From the NCBI GenBank assembly GCA_963576565.1, contig OY755039.1:21531102-21595101 (forward strand): a stretch of DNA of 64,000 nucleotides, given 5' to 3'. Positions 11,911 through 23,701 of this stretch are shown here, piece after piece (positions within the stretch are counted from its first letter, which is position 1; the number at the start of each line of letters is the position of its first letter). Under the pieces are notes generated by a model, which did no database searches, was not told where the DNA came from, and saw only the letters and a list, made by a program, of their open reading frames with translations. The position numbers and the translations under genes were made by a program. The stretch is from Aspidapion aeneum (Eukaryota; Arthropoda; Insecta; Coleoptera; Brentidae).

Positions 11911-11944
11911 AAAGTAGCTGTAATTGTAAAAAAAGGCTTTACTA

Positions 11945-12006
11945 TAGACACAGACACACACACACCTGACGTACATACACGCACACATACACACACAAAC
12001 ACATAC
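11945..12006. repeat. CA-rich microsatellite
   Basis: An interrupted (CA)n tract with TACA and CGCA variants follows the 16 bp repeat. Confidence 0.7.
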
Positions 12007-12027
12007 AGCGAACCTACATTTTCTACG

Positions 12028-12380
12028 AACGAAAATTTGTTCGAAAACATTTTTTCCAAACGAAAATTGGTTCAAAAACCTATTTTGAAAAAAGAGTTAG
12101 AGAATATAAATTTGTTCAAAAACATTTTTACGAACGGAAATTTGTTCGAAAACATTTTCTTCGAACGGAAATTTGTTTGAAAACAGTTTCTTCGAATGGA
12201 AATTTGTTCGAAAACATTTTTTTTAAACGGAAATAAAACCATTTGTTCAAACGGAAATTTGTTGGAACACATTTTTTTTTGAACGAAGATTTATTCGAAA
12301 ACAGTTCTTTCTAATGAAAATTTGTTTGAAAATATTTTTTTCGAACGGAAATTTGTCTCAAAGAAATTTCTTCGAACGAA
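12028..12380. repeat. ~31-37 bp minisatellite with TTCGAA cores
   Basis: About ten imperfect units share TTCGAACGGAAATTTGTTCG followed by AAAACATTTT. Each contains one or two TTCGAA-like palindromes, so the array can form serial small hairpins. No coding sense is apparent. Confidence 0.7.
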
Positions 12381-12382
12381 AA

Positions 12383-12429
12383 TTTGCGATCAATTGGTGT
12401 TTTCCTAACCTTTCTCAATTGATCGCAAA
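12383..12429. other. perfect 14 bp inverted repeat (hairpin)
   Basis: TTTGCGATCAATTG (12383-12396) and its exact reverse complement (12416-12429) flank a 19 nt spacer. A partial echo, TTGCGCTCAATTGAG, follows near 12484. It may be the end of a small transposon, but no partner end was found. Confidence 0.6.
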
Positions 12430-12571
12430 CGTATTCTAACCGGTCCAGATACTTCCACCAAAAAACTGTCCCCAACGCACAGGTTTGCGCTCAATTGAGA
12501 AAGATTAAAATAACACATTTTTCGAAAATATGTTTCTGTTAGTTCGGTTTGGGTTCACACTCTCTACCCAG

Positions 12572-12845
12572 ACAGCACAAGTACGTACTATGTACGTACA
12601 TAGTACCTACGTAACTCTGCGACGTAGTATATGTACATAGTACGTACATTTTTGGACCATATATGTACGTCCTAGGGACGTAATTTTAGCCATTATTTTC
12701 CTTCGATTTGTACGTATTATGGACGTACCGAAGTACATACGATATACGTACATTCGACGTATTTTGTACGTAAAAAACTCGTACTAGGTACGTCCACTTA
12801 AACGTAAAATGTACATACTCCAGACGTACATGGTATGTACATAGA
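12572..12845. repeat. region saturated with ACGTAC/GTACGT palindromes
   Basis: More than twenty copies of TACGT, ACGTAC or GTACAT palindromic words occur within 270 bp, for example TACTATGTACGTACATAGTA. They are not in regular tandem register. The region can fold into many alternative cruciforms. No protein-coding signal was seen. Confidence 0.65.
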
Positions 12846-13405
12846 ACATTAAATTAAAATAACGAAAGTTTAGTATTAGGACTAGGTACCAATTAAAACT
12901 ATTCTGGCTTCCTGAACATTCCTACTTTAGATGATCGTCCAGGTTTACCCGGAGGCTTGAAGTTTCAATAGGTTTGTTTCTTTTACTTGATTTAATATTT
13001 TAACTAATATTTTTTTAATAAGAGACTGTATGTTATTTTAAAAACAAAGACTTACTGATATCGATGTAAAATACAAAAATAAAAGTTTTGGAATATATTT
13101 CAAAAAATCATGTTTTTGCACAAAGTCTATCTGATTGGAAGCACGACAGAACCACAGGAATATGACTTTAGAAACTATAACAAATTTACAAAAAAGGCAA
13201 AATTTAGAGTAATCACACAGAAATGATATTTTTTATCATTGTAGGTAAGTTCTATAACTAATATTATATCTAATAGTAACAGTGTACGCATTAAATTGTT
13301 TCGTAGTCTTTTTTGTATTAATTTATATTTTAAGAATAAAAAGTTGGTCAAAAACTTAAAATATAATTATTGTCTTTAATTTTTTTAAAAATATTTTACA
13401 TCCTG

Positions 13406-13530
13406 TAGGTACTCTAAAAATTCTGAGATCGCTTTACAAACTTCTAGAAAAATTGTAGGTACTCTAAAAATTCCGAGGTTAATTTACAATATTGTATTAA
13501 AATTGCGTGTAGGTACTCTAATTATTCCGA
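13406..13530. repeat. three ~50 bp tandem units
   Basis: GTAGGTACTCTAAAAATTC blocks followed by GAG(A/G)T recur at 13406, 13456 and 13509, separated by AT-rich filler. Confidence 0.65.
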
Positions 13531-13749
13531 GGTAAGTTGACGAGTCGCCCATGGAAATTCCGAGGCAGGTCACGTGGGCTTGTCGCTACCCATGGAGACG
13601 CCAGGCTTCCAGGATGCAGTGACCCTATATCTTTCGCTTTGGTTGCGTCATCTATTCGGAACGTAGCAACTAACGTGAGTTCAGTGACCTTAAGACCTAC
13701 GCCGTGTATAACAGGCCGGAAAACAAAACCCTTTTGACTATTAAATTTT

Positions 13750-14414
13750 AGCTCACACATATACTATACTATAGTAGTGTGAGCTATGGTGATCTCAATT
13801 TTTTTGAGAAAAAAAAAGTTGCTCCGATTTCAAAATTTTTTATATATCTTTGCGTTTCAGATGATATATGTATGTCTGTCTGTAACGACCAACGCGCATA
13901 ACTCAAAAACCGCTTGGCCGATTTTAATGAAATTTGGTACCTAGGCTGGGTCTTGGGTCGAAATGGTCCCATTTAAAAATGAACAAAATCCACCCAACAC
14001 AAACCATATAAAAGGGTGGGGGTAGATTTCAAAAATTAAAGTTTATGTGAAAATATGGCGTGTGTGATATCAAACGAAAGGTAATTAATTGAGTCTGGAG
14101 TTAAACACAATACATTTTAATTTATTTTAAAAAAAGGGTGGGGGTTAATTTTAAAAATTAGTGTTTAAGTGAAAATATGGCATGTGTGATATCAAACGAA
14201 AGGTAATTGAGTCCGGAGTTTAACAAAATACATTATAGTTTTTGTTTTTTTTAAAGGGTGGGGGTAGATTTCAAAAATTTGAGTTTAAGTCAAAACATGG
14301 CTTGTGTGGTATCAAACAAAAGGTAATTTAGTCTGGAGTTTATTAGCTCACACGTACACTATAACTATAGTACCTAGTGTGAGCTTAGGGGCCCATATAT
14401 TGGGAGAGTATTTT
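13750..14414 (+). mobile_element. HINE-like element H1, copy 1 (short GTCT tract)
   Basis: Order of parts: a left hairpin (AGCTCACAC ... GTGTGAGCT), an AT-rich block, a tiny GTCTGTCTGTAACG tract, the core ACTCAAAAACCGCTTGGCCG with GAAATTTGGTACCTAGG, and three diverged tandem units of about 120 bp (AGGGTGGGGGTA ... TGTGTGATATCAAACGAAAG). A right hairpin of the same GCTCACAC/GTGTGAGC type and a constant tail (GGGGCCCATATATTGG ... GAGTATTTT) complete it. The layout of conserved block, GTCY microsatellite, central tandem repeats and 3' hairpin is that of DINE-1/HINE elements (non-autonomous Helentrons). No target duplication was seen, as expected for that class. Other copies: 23086-23840, 35963-36710 and 43283-56100. 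Confidence 0.75.
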
Positions 14415-15018
14415 TAAATTCATAGAGTGTATACAAGATGGTATTTAAGTACCTACGTGGCAAAACTCCAAAGGGTGCTTCTTTGAGTGTGTTTAAGAAG
14501 ATATGTTCATACTGCGTGAATAAGTTCACATCTAGGGGGCTAAATTTCCATAAGAGGACAAAAAAATTGTGTGTGTTTAAGACCACACGGCAGAAGTATA
14601 AACTTCAACAAGGCGAAATTAATAATACTGGCCCATAACATATTCTGCAAAGCGGACCGAACCGAACTCTTCTGTGTACTGGCCTTCATCTGCATCATCA
14701 TATCGCTCGCTGAATGTTCTCATAGTTAGTCGACTCAAGCCGATTTCACCCGAATGAACGTTACATAGCCGAGCCTGACGGCTCCGTTGAATTCACTACC
14801 CACAAAAACTGCTAAACGCGCCTAAAAGAAGTGTACACTTCAAAAACAGATAGAGCATAGCATGTATTAAAAAGAGACCGCGATACGCTGTGTCCCGCAG
14901 AAAGCTTTGCAGCGTTGTCAAAGGTGACCTTGATAAATTACTACAGGCGCACGAGGTCGCACTCGTTAAGGGACGGACAATCTGAAACATTTTTTTTAGG
15001 GCGAGAACTATTACTTGA
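14415..15018. other. unassigned DNA between HINE copy 1 and a hAT-like element
   Basis: Short open frames occur on both strands (for example 14438-14638 + and 14796-15140 -). None resembles a known family and none has splice or start context that I trust. Less AT-rich than its surroundings, so it may be old transposon coding debris. Confidence 0.4.
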
Positions 15019-15149
15019 CTTATCATAGGGTGACCATACGTCCGGATAAAGCCGGACAAGTCCGTCTTTTTGGCCAAGATGAAAATGCCTGGCCGGCTTT
15101 TTTTTTTCGTCCGGCTTTTTTTCGACCAGAGACCTTTCATTTTTGGTCA

Positions 15150-15769
15150 TCCAGGGGCGCAACTTAGGGAGGGTTGAGGCTGTTTAGCCCCCCAAACTTA
15201 AAATATAGTCCCTCAAACGCAATGAGCATAATTTATTAGGAGCGAACTGATCGTGAAAAAATTACCAATTTTCTGTTGCGGCATTTTTAGCGAAAATTAC
15301 TTAATTTACCTGAGAAAATTTTTCACCTACGGCGCAATTTTTTTTAATTTTCTTGTAGTTTTTTCTTAGTGATTATTTCCAATAATTATAAAAAATTGCC
15401 TACGTATACTTTTTTTTCTATAAATATTTTTCGGTGGTGTAATTTTTTAGTATAAATTTTTTCGAAACTTTTGCCTGCGGCGCATTTATTTTTTACTTTT
15501 TTAGTAGTTTTTGTAATATTGCAGAAACTGTCAGTACGAACAATGCTTCATTCTTTTTTAAATTTTCACTTGCGTCGCCGTTTTGTTCCTACAAATCATT
15601 TTCTATGGCGCAATTTTTTCCGAAAGGTACCTACTTTCGATTTTGTAGTTGTTTATTTAGATTTTATTTTTTTTATTCTATTTGGATACTAATTTTTTAT
15701 TCATTGTGACGTTAAGCGATCTTACCCCCCTCCCCGAACCTATTTTGTTGGCTCGGCTAGTTGCGCCTC
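15150..15769. mobile_element. nested hAT-type MITE
   Basis: The ends are CAGGGGCGCAACTTAG (from 15152) and CTAGTTGCGCCTC. Both sides carry the 8 bp TTTGGTCA (15142-15149 and 15770-15777), the length hAT transposases duplicate. The left end has two extra bases before CAGGGG. The interior is AT-rich and non-coding. Confidence 0.65.
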
Positions 15770-16589
15770 TTTGGTCAAAGTTTTTTGAAGGTGGTTTTTT
15801 TATTGGTTTTTATCTTAGAGTAATAAAATATAAAGAGAAGTAGTAGCCCCGTTTTCGGCGGTCATTCATTCATTTGTTGGTAAACAATGTAGCTTTCCCG
15901 CTGTTGCCGCCTCCCCTGCCTCTGTAAAATTTTATAAATAATAAGTAAGGTTCAACTTCTTACCTTACCTAAATATATAGTGCTTTGGTTTAGTTAGGCT
16001 ATTTAAACTGTGCGATAATTTGTCATGCGGTTATTAGCCCGCGTCGCGTGGTTTTATGCTATGTGTTTCTTATTACATACTGCGATAAAAACTCATTTAG
16101 ATAACATAATTTATGAACGGCCCCTTTTCCCACAATTTTTTCAGGACGTGGCAACAGGTGTATGACATCATATTACGGATTTCGTGTAAAGGCCTTCACA
16201 CACACCTCCGTAGCATGGTGCATACGCGTGGCATGGGGCTTTCAACCAATCAACGATCGAATAGCAGCGGCCATATTGGTTTTGCATAAGAAAAGTCCAT
16301 AAGGTTGAACTTCTACGCGCCATGCTATGCGCTATGCATTTTTGTGTGTGATCGGCTTTAGCAGGGCCGGGTTTGAGCTACTTGGACTATATCCCCAGGT
16401 AAAAAGGGAATCCTTTTTTCCTATTGTAGAGGACGATTAACTAATAGTCATTGTTCCAACAGTTTTAACCGGTATTAAGGATATTCTATCATAGGATTGT
16501 TTTAATTTTCTCTAAGTATTTAGTAGTTTTGTAGCTTTTCTCTGTGAAACCACACCTTAAGGAAAACAAGCGTCTTAGAATTAAATAAA

Positions 16590-16990
16590 TTGATCCATGA
16601 CGGATCTGATACCTTCCTAGCCCATTAGCACACTCCACGTTAAATCAACCTTGAAAACAGGTTTTTGTAAATATCTCCGAAATGAAAGCTCCTACGAACT
16701 TTTCGGTTATAACATAATTTTTTTCAAAAAACGCGCGCTACTATATTCCGAAAACCGCATATTGATGCGACGCTCCGTTAAAAAGGTTAGCATTTAGTAA
16801 ACTTTTTAACTGTCGAAAAACTGTTATTAGCATTGATGAATTTTGACTAAAATCTAATCGTTGCAGTATCGAGTGCTATTTTACCTGAAAATTTCATATA
16901 AATCGGTTAAGCGGTTTAGGAGCTATCGCGTTACGGACAGACACACAACACAGATAGACATCACATTTTGGGCGTTATCTGAAAAAAATT
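16590..16990 (-). repeat. R1 repeat copy 2 with GTCT tract and core
   Basis: In reverse orientation this copy reads GTCTGTCCGTAACGCGATAG, then CCGCTTAACCGATTTATATG, then the R1 block shared with 884-1115 and 30521-30790. The GTCT-GTAACG-CCGCTT order parallels the H1 HINE-like elements, although the flanking sequence differs. Confidence 0.6.
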
Positions 16991-17159
16991 TTTTTGTCGA
17001 AAACAGTACCTTCTCTAGCCGTTGCTGTGCGGGCTAGGAAGGAAAAAAGGGGGCGGGCCGACTGCACACCAAGTAGTATAAGTAGTAGCCTTTAGACTGG
17101 ATTGTTTAGTTTACACTTGAAAACGGTTAGGGATACTTACTTACTGAAACGTCCTCTTT

Positions 17160-18722
17160 AAAATAAATCATCACAAAAACATTTCATATAAAAAAAAGCC
17201 AAGTACGCGAAAATGGCATTCCGTAAAACGAATTGAGATAAAAGTAAGGCCAAGTTCTCCAATACAAATTTCATAATGAAAAATTTTTAGTAGTTAGCCA
17301 AACTTCTTTATGTTTAATTTAGCACTGTGCCTAAGAGTCATTTACAGCCTTAATAGCCAAGTTTAGAAAAACATTTCCAAACTAGTTTCTTACTTTCATT
17401 TTGAAATTTGTATTGGAGAACTTGGCTTTACTTTTATCTTAATTCTTTTTTCGGAATGCCGCGTACTTGGCTTTTTTTACATGAAATGTTTTTGTTGTGA
17501 TTTCACTTCTTTTTTAAAGGAATTGGATAATATTTAATTTTCAAAGTAGTAAAATATGCGGAATATTGTTCAAAACTTTTGCAATGCCTTCTTTAAATTT
17601 TGAGGTTTTTTAATTTTTTCCCATGGTTTTATCATAGTTGCTTTCAGCCTTCCAAAGCTCAGCTCTCTAGCGTTTCTGAAAGTGGACAATGTTACTTTTA
17701 CATAACTTTACATGTATAGGGGAGGGAAGTAAATTAAAATTTTCCTGTTTTTAAATTTTTTCCTCAGCTCTCCAGCGTTTCTGGAAGTGGGTAATGTTCC
17801 TTTCACATAACTTGATATTTGTAGGGGAGGAGAGTCAATGAAAAATTTTAGGGTTTTTTAATTTTTTCCCATGGTTTTATCATAGTTTCTATCAGCCTTC
17901 CAAAGCTCAGCTCTCTAGCGTTTCTGGAAGTAGGAAATGTTACTTTTATATAAATTTACATTTATAGGAGAGGGAAGTAAATTAAAATATTGGTGTTTTT
18001 AAATTTTTTTCCTATATTTTTATCATAGTGTCTTTCCATCTTAAAAAGCTCAGCTTTCTAGCGTTTCTGGAAGTGGGCAGTGCTACTTTTACATAACTTT
18101 ACATTTATAGGGGAGGGAAGTAAATTAGAATTTTGAGGTGTTTTAATTTTTTTCTATAGCTTTATCATAGTTACTATCGGCCTTTCAAAGCTCAGCTCTG
18201 TAGCGTGTTTGGAAGTGGGCAATGTTACTTTTACATAACTTTACATTTATATGGGAGGGAAGTAAATTAGAATTTTGGGGTGTTATAATTTTTTCCTATA
18301 GTTTTATCATAGCTCCTATCAGGCTACATGTATAGGGGAGGGGAGTAAATTAGAATTTTGGGGCTTTTTGATTTTTTCCAGGGGTTTGGTCATAATTTCT
18401 ATCAGTCTGCCAAATTTGAGCTCTTTAGCATGTCTGGAAGTACAGTAGAATTTTGATGATCTATACATGAGTGAGTGAGTCAGTGAGTAAGTGGCAATTT
18501 CGACGTTTTTTGAAATTTCGTAACTTCTTTACTACTTTATGGAAGTCCATGAAACTTGGAGGGGTTGTTAACTCTATGAAGGTCTACGACTATGCAAAGT
18601 TGAGGTTCATAGCTCATTCCGAAGTAGAGTTTTAGATAGCTCAAATATGGGCTGAAATGTTTCAAGAAAAGATGGTACGGCAGCGCGAACTTGGCGAGGC
18701 ACTGCCGTGCCCTCAGGTAAAG
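17160..18722 (+). mobile_element. minisatellite-bearing element T, copy A
   Basis: The element starts with an inverted repeat (17170-17290 against 17405-17510, landmark AAGCCAAGTACGCG). It continues with about six units of a 120-160 bp minisatellite (CAGCTCTCTAGCGTTTCTGG, ACTTTTACATAACTTTACAT, AGGGGAGGGAAGTAAATTA). A GAGTGAGTGAGT tract, a 180 bp unique block and a GC-rich terminal hairpin (GAGGCAC ... GTGCCCTCAG) follow. A reversed, shorter copy lies at 59506-60626. A palindromic block, central tandem repeats, a tetranucleotide tract and a terminal hairpin again suggest a Helitron-like (HINE) element. This is inference from layout. Confidence 0.6.
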
Positions 18723-19142
18723 ACAATGGAAGTCCAAAGTTTTATTTCTACTCAATCATTGTCTATCAGTTTCAAACAAAATATTATTTTTTCACTTATA
18801 TAATGGCAACAAGTTTAATTAGGTGAGTGCTCAAGTCATGAGCCCCGGTTAGCCCAGATTTTCCTAAGCTCTAAGGTCGGCACTGACAGTAACATGTGTT
18901 TGTATTAAATGCAGTGTTGTCTTGGCCGTCGACCCGGTGTATTGAATTTTTTGTGTTTTTTTACTGTATGTTGAGTTTTATCTTTGTAAAAAAGAACTTA
19001 CTTGGACGTAAAAATAATCAAGAAGTGCTATGTTTATGAAAATATTGTAAAAATTCAGCCCACTTTGGTTTTAGCGAGATTAGTCACCCTACTTATCACC
19101 ATACAAGAAGTAGACTATTAAAAACGTGAACATTTTTTTTCA

Positions 19143-19230
19143 CTTGCATGCAAGATTAGGGTGCCTGATATGACATCGACTATATAAACAAACAAAAATG
19201 TCATTCAGGGACACTAATCTTGCATGCAAC
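19143..19230. mobile_element. 88 bp palindromic MITE
   Basis: Arms of about 33 bp begin TTGCATGCAAGATTAG and match with few mismatches around a 20 bp loop. Too small to code for anything. Confidence 0.55.
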
Positions 19231-22200
19231 TGCCAGTTTATTGCTCCATGTCAAGTGGCCTTTAGTTATTTAGTTCCTAAAACACCTAGATCGCATAATA
19301 AAATAAATTGTCACTGTCTCAATACACGATAACTCAAGAACACTTCATACGATTTTAACCTACTATAATACACAAGTTTTATGTCGGCATTAGATTTTGG
19401 TTAAAAGAAAAAGGTTAGTTAAAAGTATTATTTAACCAATTTTACCTTAAAACCGTCAATTTTACTATCAACTTTTCTTGTATCGATTTTTTTTTAAATG
19501 TTCCTTTTGTATTTAAAACATTTTTGTCTGTGGCGCATGTCGCCTGCGAGCATTTAAAGTAATATTACTTCAAATATTTACTAAAAATTTTCGTTTTTGG
19601 TTTAAAATGCATTACTACTCATAATTTTAATATTTGTCTTGAAAAAGTACTAAATGAGCTCCGCGGAACTACTTTTGAGGCTCAATACCACCTCTGCCGC
19701 CTCCCTAAGGTCTCGACCACCCTCCGGCGTCCCATAACCACCCTGCGTTTACTGTGGTCCACCATTAGCTTTGTTATGATTGGACTAAAAAGCATTTTAA
19801 AAAAAACTAAAATTAAATAACAGTTAGCTTAACATTAGATTGGTAAAATGTGGTGTAAAAAAATTGACTTTAGAGTGAATGTAAAATGAAAATCAATAAC
19901 AAGAATAACACTTTAAAATTTTGTTTGTTCATAAAAGTAAGTGAATTATTTACATTTAGGAATAAGCATAATTTTAAGGAGTATTCTGGTTGTTTATTCT
20001 TGACTTTTGTGGAAGCTTAAATAATCAACGCAGAAAATATTTTAGAAATACTTTTATTTTACAAAAACTTCATTTTAAGAATACAAAAACAACTTTTTTA
20101 TTTTTTTATTACTTGACACACTGACCCATATTTTTCTAGAACACACTGTTACCAACCTATCAGTGTTACCAACTGTTTACATTTAAAATGACTTTAAAGT
20201 GAAAGCATTGAACACGAAAAGCTATAGAAACAATATTTTTCACCCTGTTTGATGAACGCACTTACATAAAACTGAAAAGTTGACCTTTTGCGAACCAAGT
20301 AGCGGCTTTTATAGTCGATAAACTGGCAACGCTTTTTTGCTTTCCCATGCAATCTTTATGACCCATACAAAAATCCTACCCCTAGATAGAAGGCTGGCCA
20401 CGCGGTATAACAACCTGGGTGCGAAACAGTGGCGCACCCAGGAATTTACTTAGGGGGTGCAGGGGATATCTTAATTAAAAAAACTTTACAGTTATATAAA
20501 CCCAACGGCCTCTTATTAAAGAGAGTTTTTAACCCCCCCCCCTCTCGGCGCGCCAGTGCGCAGTAGTGCGAAAATGTTTAGGTTTTAAAATTGTTGAATT
20601 TAAGAAACAGGGTGTCAAACTTAAAGAAAAAAAAATAGTTTTTCGTAAATATCTAAAAACTCTTTTAGTCGATTTTGTTGAATTTGGGCAGCATTTTTTT
20701 TTAGTAAGTAACAAAGAGGCTAATGTAGCCCTAATTAGATTAACAATATTAAGTCCGGTGGCGTCCGGGAAGACACCCTAATAAATATTTTTGATAAAAA
20801 ATTGTGTGCCACAGACTTTTGCGAATCCATGTTCTTTATCTATCAACTTTTTCTTAAATAGCCCCATATTTTTTTCAAAAAGAGTCGCGGCGCACTGCTG
20901 GTCAAGTGCAGATATAATTCAAAACCTATGCGAGGGGGTTTATTATTGTCTACGAAAAAAGTTAAACAATATTAACTAGTGCTACCTACCACGCCCTCGC
21001 CCGAGGTAGTTTTAAAAAAATCCCATTTTGCTAAAAAATTAAAGCAGTGCCGCACCCAGGAATGTGTTGGGGGGGGGCTCTGGGGGGCCTGAAGCTTCAC
21101 GATGAAAATATCTAAAAAAACTTTAGGCTTGGGGGGGGGGGGCGGACCCCGAGGCAGTTAAGTTAAAACCGTGTTTCTGTCGAGGGGATGATAACTAATG
21201 TAATTTCAAAAACAGTTTTAGATGCGCCATTTATTCTACGTTACATAAGTAAAACAATATTTGGAAATAATATTAACATAAAATAGTTAAAAACAAAAAA
21301 ACTGAAAAGTGTATTTGCGCACGATTGTCCAACCCGTTGGGTAATGGTGCGCGATGTATTTTCCTTAAAATAATGACAAAACTTCGTATTAATATTTTTT
21401 TATTAAAGTTAACATAAAAAACTTGTTTTATAAGAGGTGTGGCGGCACAGAAAACACAGCGGTGTACGTACCATGGTTCTTCATCTTGACAAGATCTTTA
21501 CATAAACATTATATTTCTATTCAATGAAGGTGCAATAAAGCTCAGTTTGACATCGTCTATGTCTATAAAATAAGTTCCTATATATTTGCTGCTATTGAAT
21601 TACACGAGGGGGAATTGTGCGCACTAATGCGCATGATTTCCCGTTTGTGTTTTTGTAGTAATTTGTTAAGAAGACATAAAACCAACTCACTTCATTACAA
21701 CTGAACTATATTAAACCTGATTAAATACTACGTTTTAAAAAGATCCCTTGCTCGAGAAGATTGGATAAAATTTGTGGACCACCTTATTTTTCGGCATCAA
21801 AAATTAATAACATATTGTGCATAAACTAAAAACCCACCGACAAACTGTAAAAGTTGGTGGGGGCCATCAAAACAAACATTTTTTGTCCATTAAACATATG
21901 TCTGCAAATGCGCCGTTTGAGCTCTAGAGCAAAAAAACTGTTTTTGGTACTTTTATTTTGAGCATTAATTGAATCGCTCTTTACAACGAACAATTATTGT
22001 AAACAATAATGCATTTGTTAATAAACAAAATAACTGCACTGTAACAGCGATTCTATTAATGCGCAAAATAAAACTACCAACGGACATATAACTCACTGTT
22101 AAAGGGGCATCATTCTTGGAGTTCGGCCAAATACTTAGAAGTAACACCTTGTATATAGAGTTGCCGTTTATCGTTTTTTGATTGGCCTGAACTCGTTTTT

Positions 22201-22544
22201 ATTTTTTTAAATAAATTGAAGATAAGCTAAAAAATCCACGTTTGAGGATCGTTTCTCGGACCCTCTAGATATTTCGCTAGAAGCAAACGACATAATAGGG
22301 AACTTGCCCATTTTTTTTTATTTTACTAAAATGTGTGTTTCTGTATGAAAACGCATTATACCAAATATCAGCCCTTAAATCGCAATACTTATTTTACAAT
22401 AAATAATTAAAGTTGGAATAGCTGACTGGTATATTCAAACACAGCTAAATGCACGGCAGCCGCTGTGACGTCACTCCTTAGAAAAATCCCGGGCCCCTTA
22501 TGAGTATAACGGCCATTCGGTTCATAACTTTTTTATTTATGAAT
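19231..22544. other. non-coding region with hAT-type end fragments
   Basis: No gene seen. CAGTGGCGCACCCAGG occurs at 20427 directly after an inverted CCTGGGTGCG (20413-20422). A near copy, CAGTGCCGCACCCAGG, starts at 21045. These look like ends of small hAT-type MITEs, but I could not pair ends with target duplications. A CGATAACTCAAGAACACTTC stretch at about 19327 resembles the core of the H1 elements. The rest is AT-rich filler. Confidence 0.4.
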
Positions 22545-23085
22545 ATTTTTTATTTCTGTAAAAACATTTTTTTAAGAGCAATTCAACTGTCAAATTAAAG
22601 TTTATTTGTCACTTTTAGTTTTTGAGATATTACATAAAGTCTATATTTTACTTATGGATTGATCCTTATTTTATTCGATTTTTAAAATTAGCGTAAAATT
22701 TCCTTTAAAATGATGTTTCACACTTAATATTTAATTTTTTAATTTTTTTATATTTTTTTATATTTTAATTTTTTTATTACTTCCTATTATTTTTATTTTT
22801 TTTAAATAACTTAAAAATAATTTAAACCAATTCTTATTCAGCAAACTAAAAAAAAATTAAGAGGTAACTAAAAACTAAAATTATAAAAAACAATAAAAAA
22901 AATATTAGGTGTCATTTAAAAAAAAATATGCGCTGATTTCAAAAATCGAATAAAAAAAAGGTCATTCCATAAGAAAAATACAAACCTTTTGTAATATCTC
23001 AAAAACTAAAAGTGACAGATAAAATTTAATTTGACAGTTGAATTGCTCTTAAAAAAGTGCCTCAGGAATCTTTTTACAGCAATAA
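22545..23085. mobile_element. fold-back MITE, ~150 bp arms
   Basis: The left arm (about 22548-22700) and right arm (about 22935-23085) are inverted copies sharing GAGCAATTCAACTGTCAAAT, CTTTTAGTTTTTGAGATATT and ATTTTATTCGATTTTTAAAA words. The loop is an almost pure A/T tract. HINE copy 2 starts immediately to the right, probably inserted into the edge of this element. Confidence 0.65.
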
Positions 23086-23663
23086 AAAATACTCTGCCAA
23101 TATATGGGCCCCTAAGCTCACACTAGGTACTATAGTTATAGTGTACGTGTGAGCTAATATAACTAAAAACTGAAATATATTTTATTCAACTCCAGACTAA
23201 ATTACCTTTTGTTTGATACCACACAAGCCATGTTTTGACTTAAACACAAATTTTTGAAATCTACCCCCACCCTTACAAAAAAAACAAAAACTAAAATGTA
23301 TTTTGTTAAAGTCCGGACTCAATTACCTTTCGTTGGATATCACACACGCCATATTTTCAGTTAAACTCTAATTTTTAAAATATACCCCCACCCTTTTTTT
23401 TGTAAATAAATTAAAATGTATTTTGTTTAACTGCAGACTCAATTACCTTTCGTTTAATATCACACACGCCATATTTTCACATAAACTCTAATTTTTGAAA
23501 TCTACCCCCACCCTTTTATTTGGTTTGTGTTCGGTGTATTTTGTTCATTTTTAAATGGGACCATCTCGACCCAAGACCCAGCCTAGGTACCAAATTTCAT
23601 TAAAATCGGCCAAGCGGTTTTTGAGTTATGCGCGTTGGTCGTTACAGACAGACATACAGACAC

Positions 23664-23701
<38 letters not shown>

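Larger units (their letters stand above)
15026..19091. mobile_element. 4.07 kb hAT-like element with nested insertions
   Basis: The termini are TAGGGTGACCA (left) and TAGTCACCCTA (right), an 11 bp inverted repeat with one mismatch. Both are flanked by the same 7 bp, CTTATCA (15019-15025 and 19092-19098). GGGTGACCA starts followed by ACGTCCGG/CCGGAC words are seen in hAT-type elements. No transposase frame is readable. The body is filled by a nested hAT MITE (15150-15769), an R1 copy and a minisatellite-bearing element (17160-18722). The near-perfect flanking repeat is the main support. Confidence 0.5.

Noticed and set aside
11708..12272. Phe/Cys-rich minus-strand frames
   Set aside because: They are translations of the 16 bp, CA and TTCGAA minisatellites.
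13518..13760. Overlapping 66-80 codon frames on both strands
   Set aside because: A short GC-richer segment with no family resemblance, and the frames mirror each other.
17641..18470. Possible regulatory tandem array of a host gene
   Set aside because: The same units occur inverted at 59.5-60.2 kb within a mobile element with matching ends.
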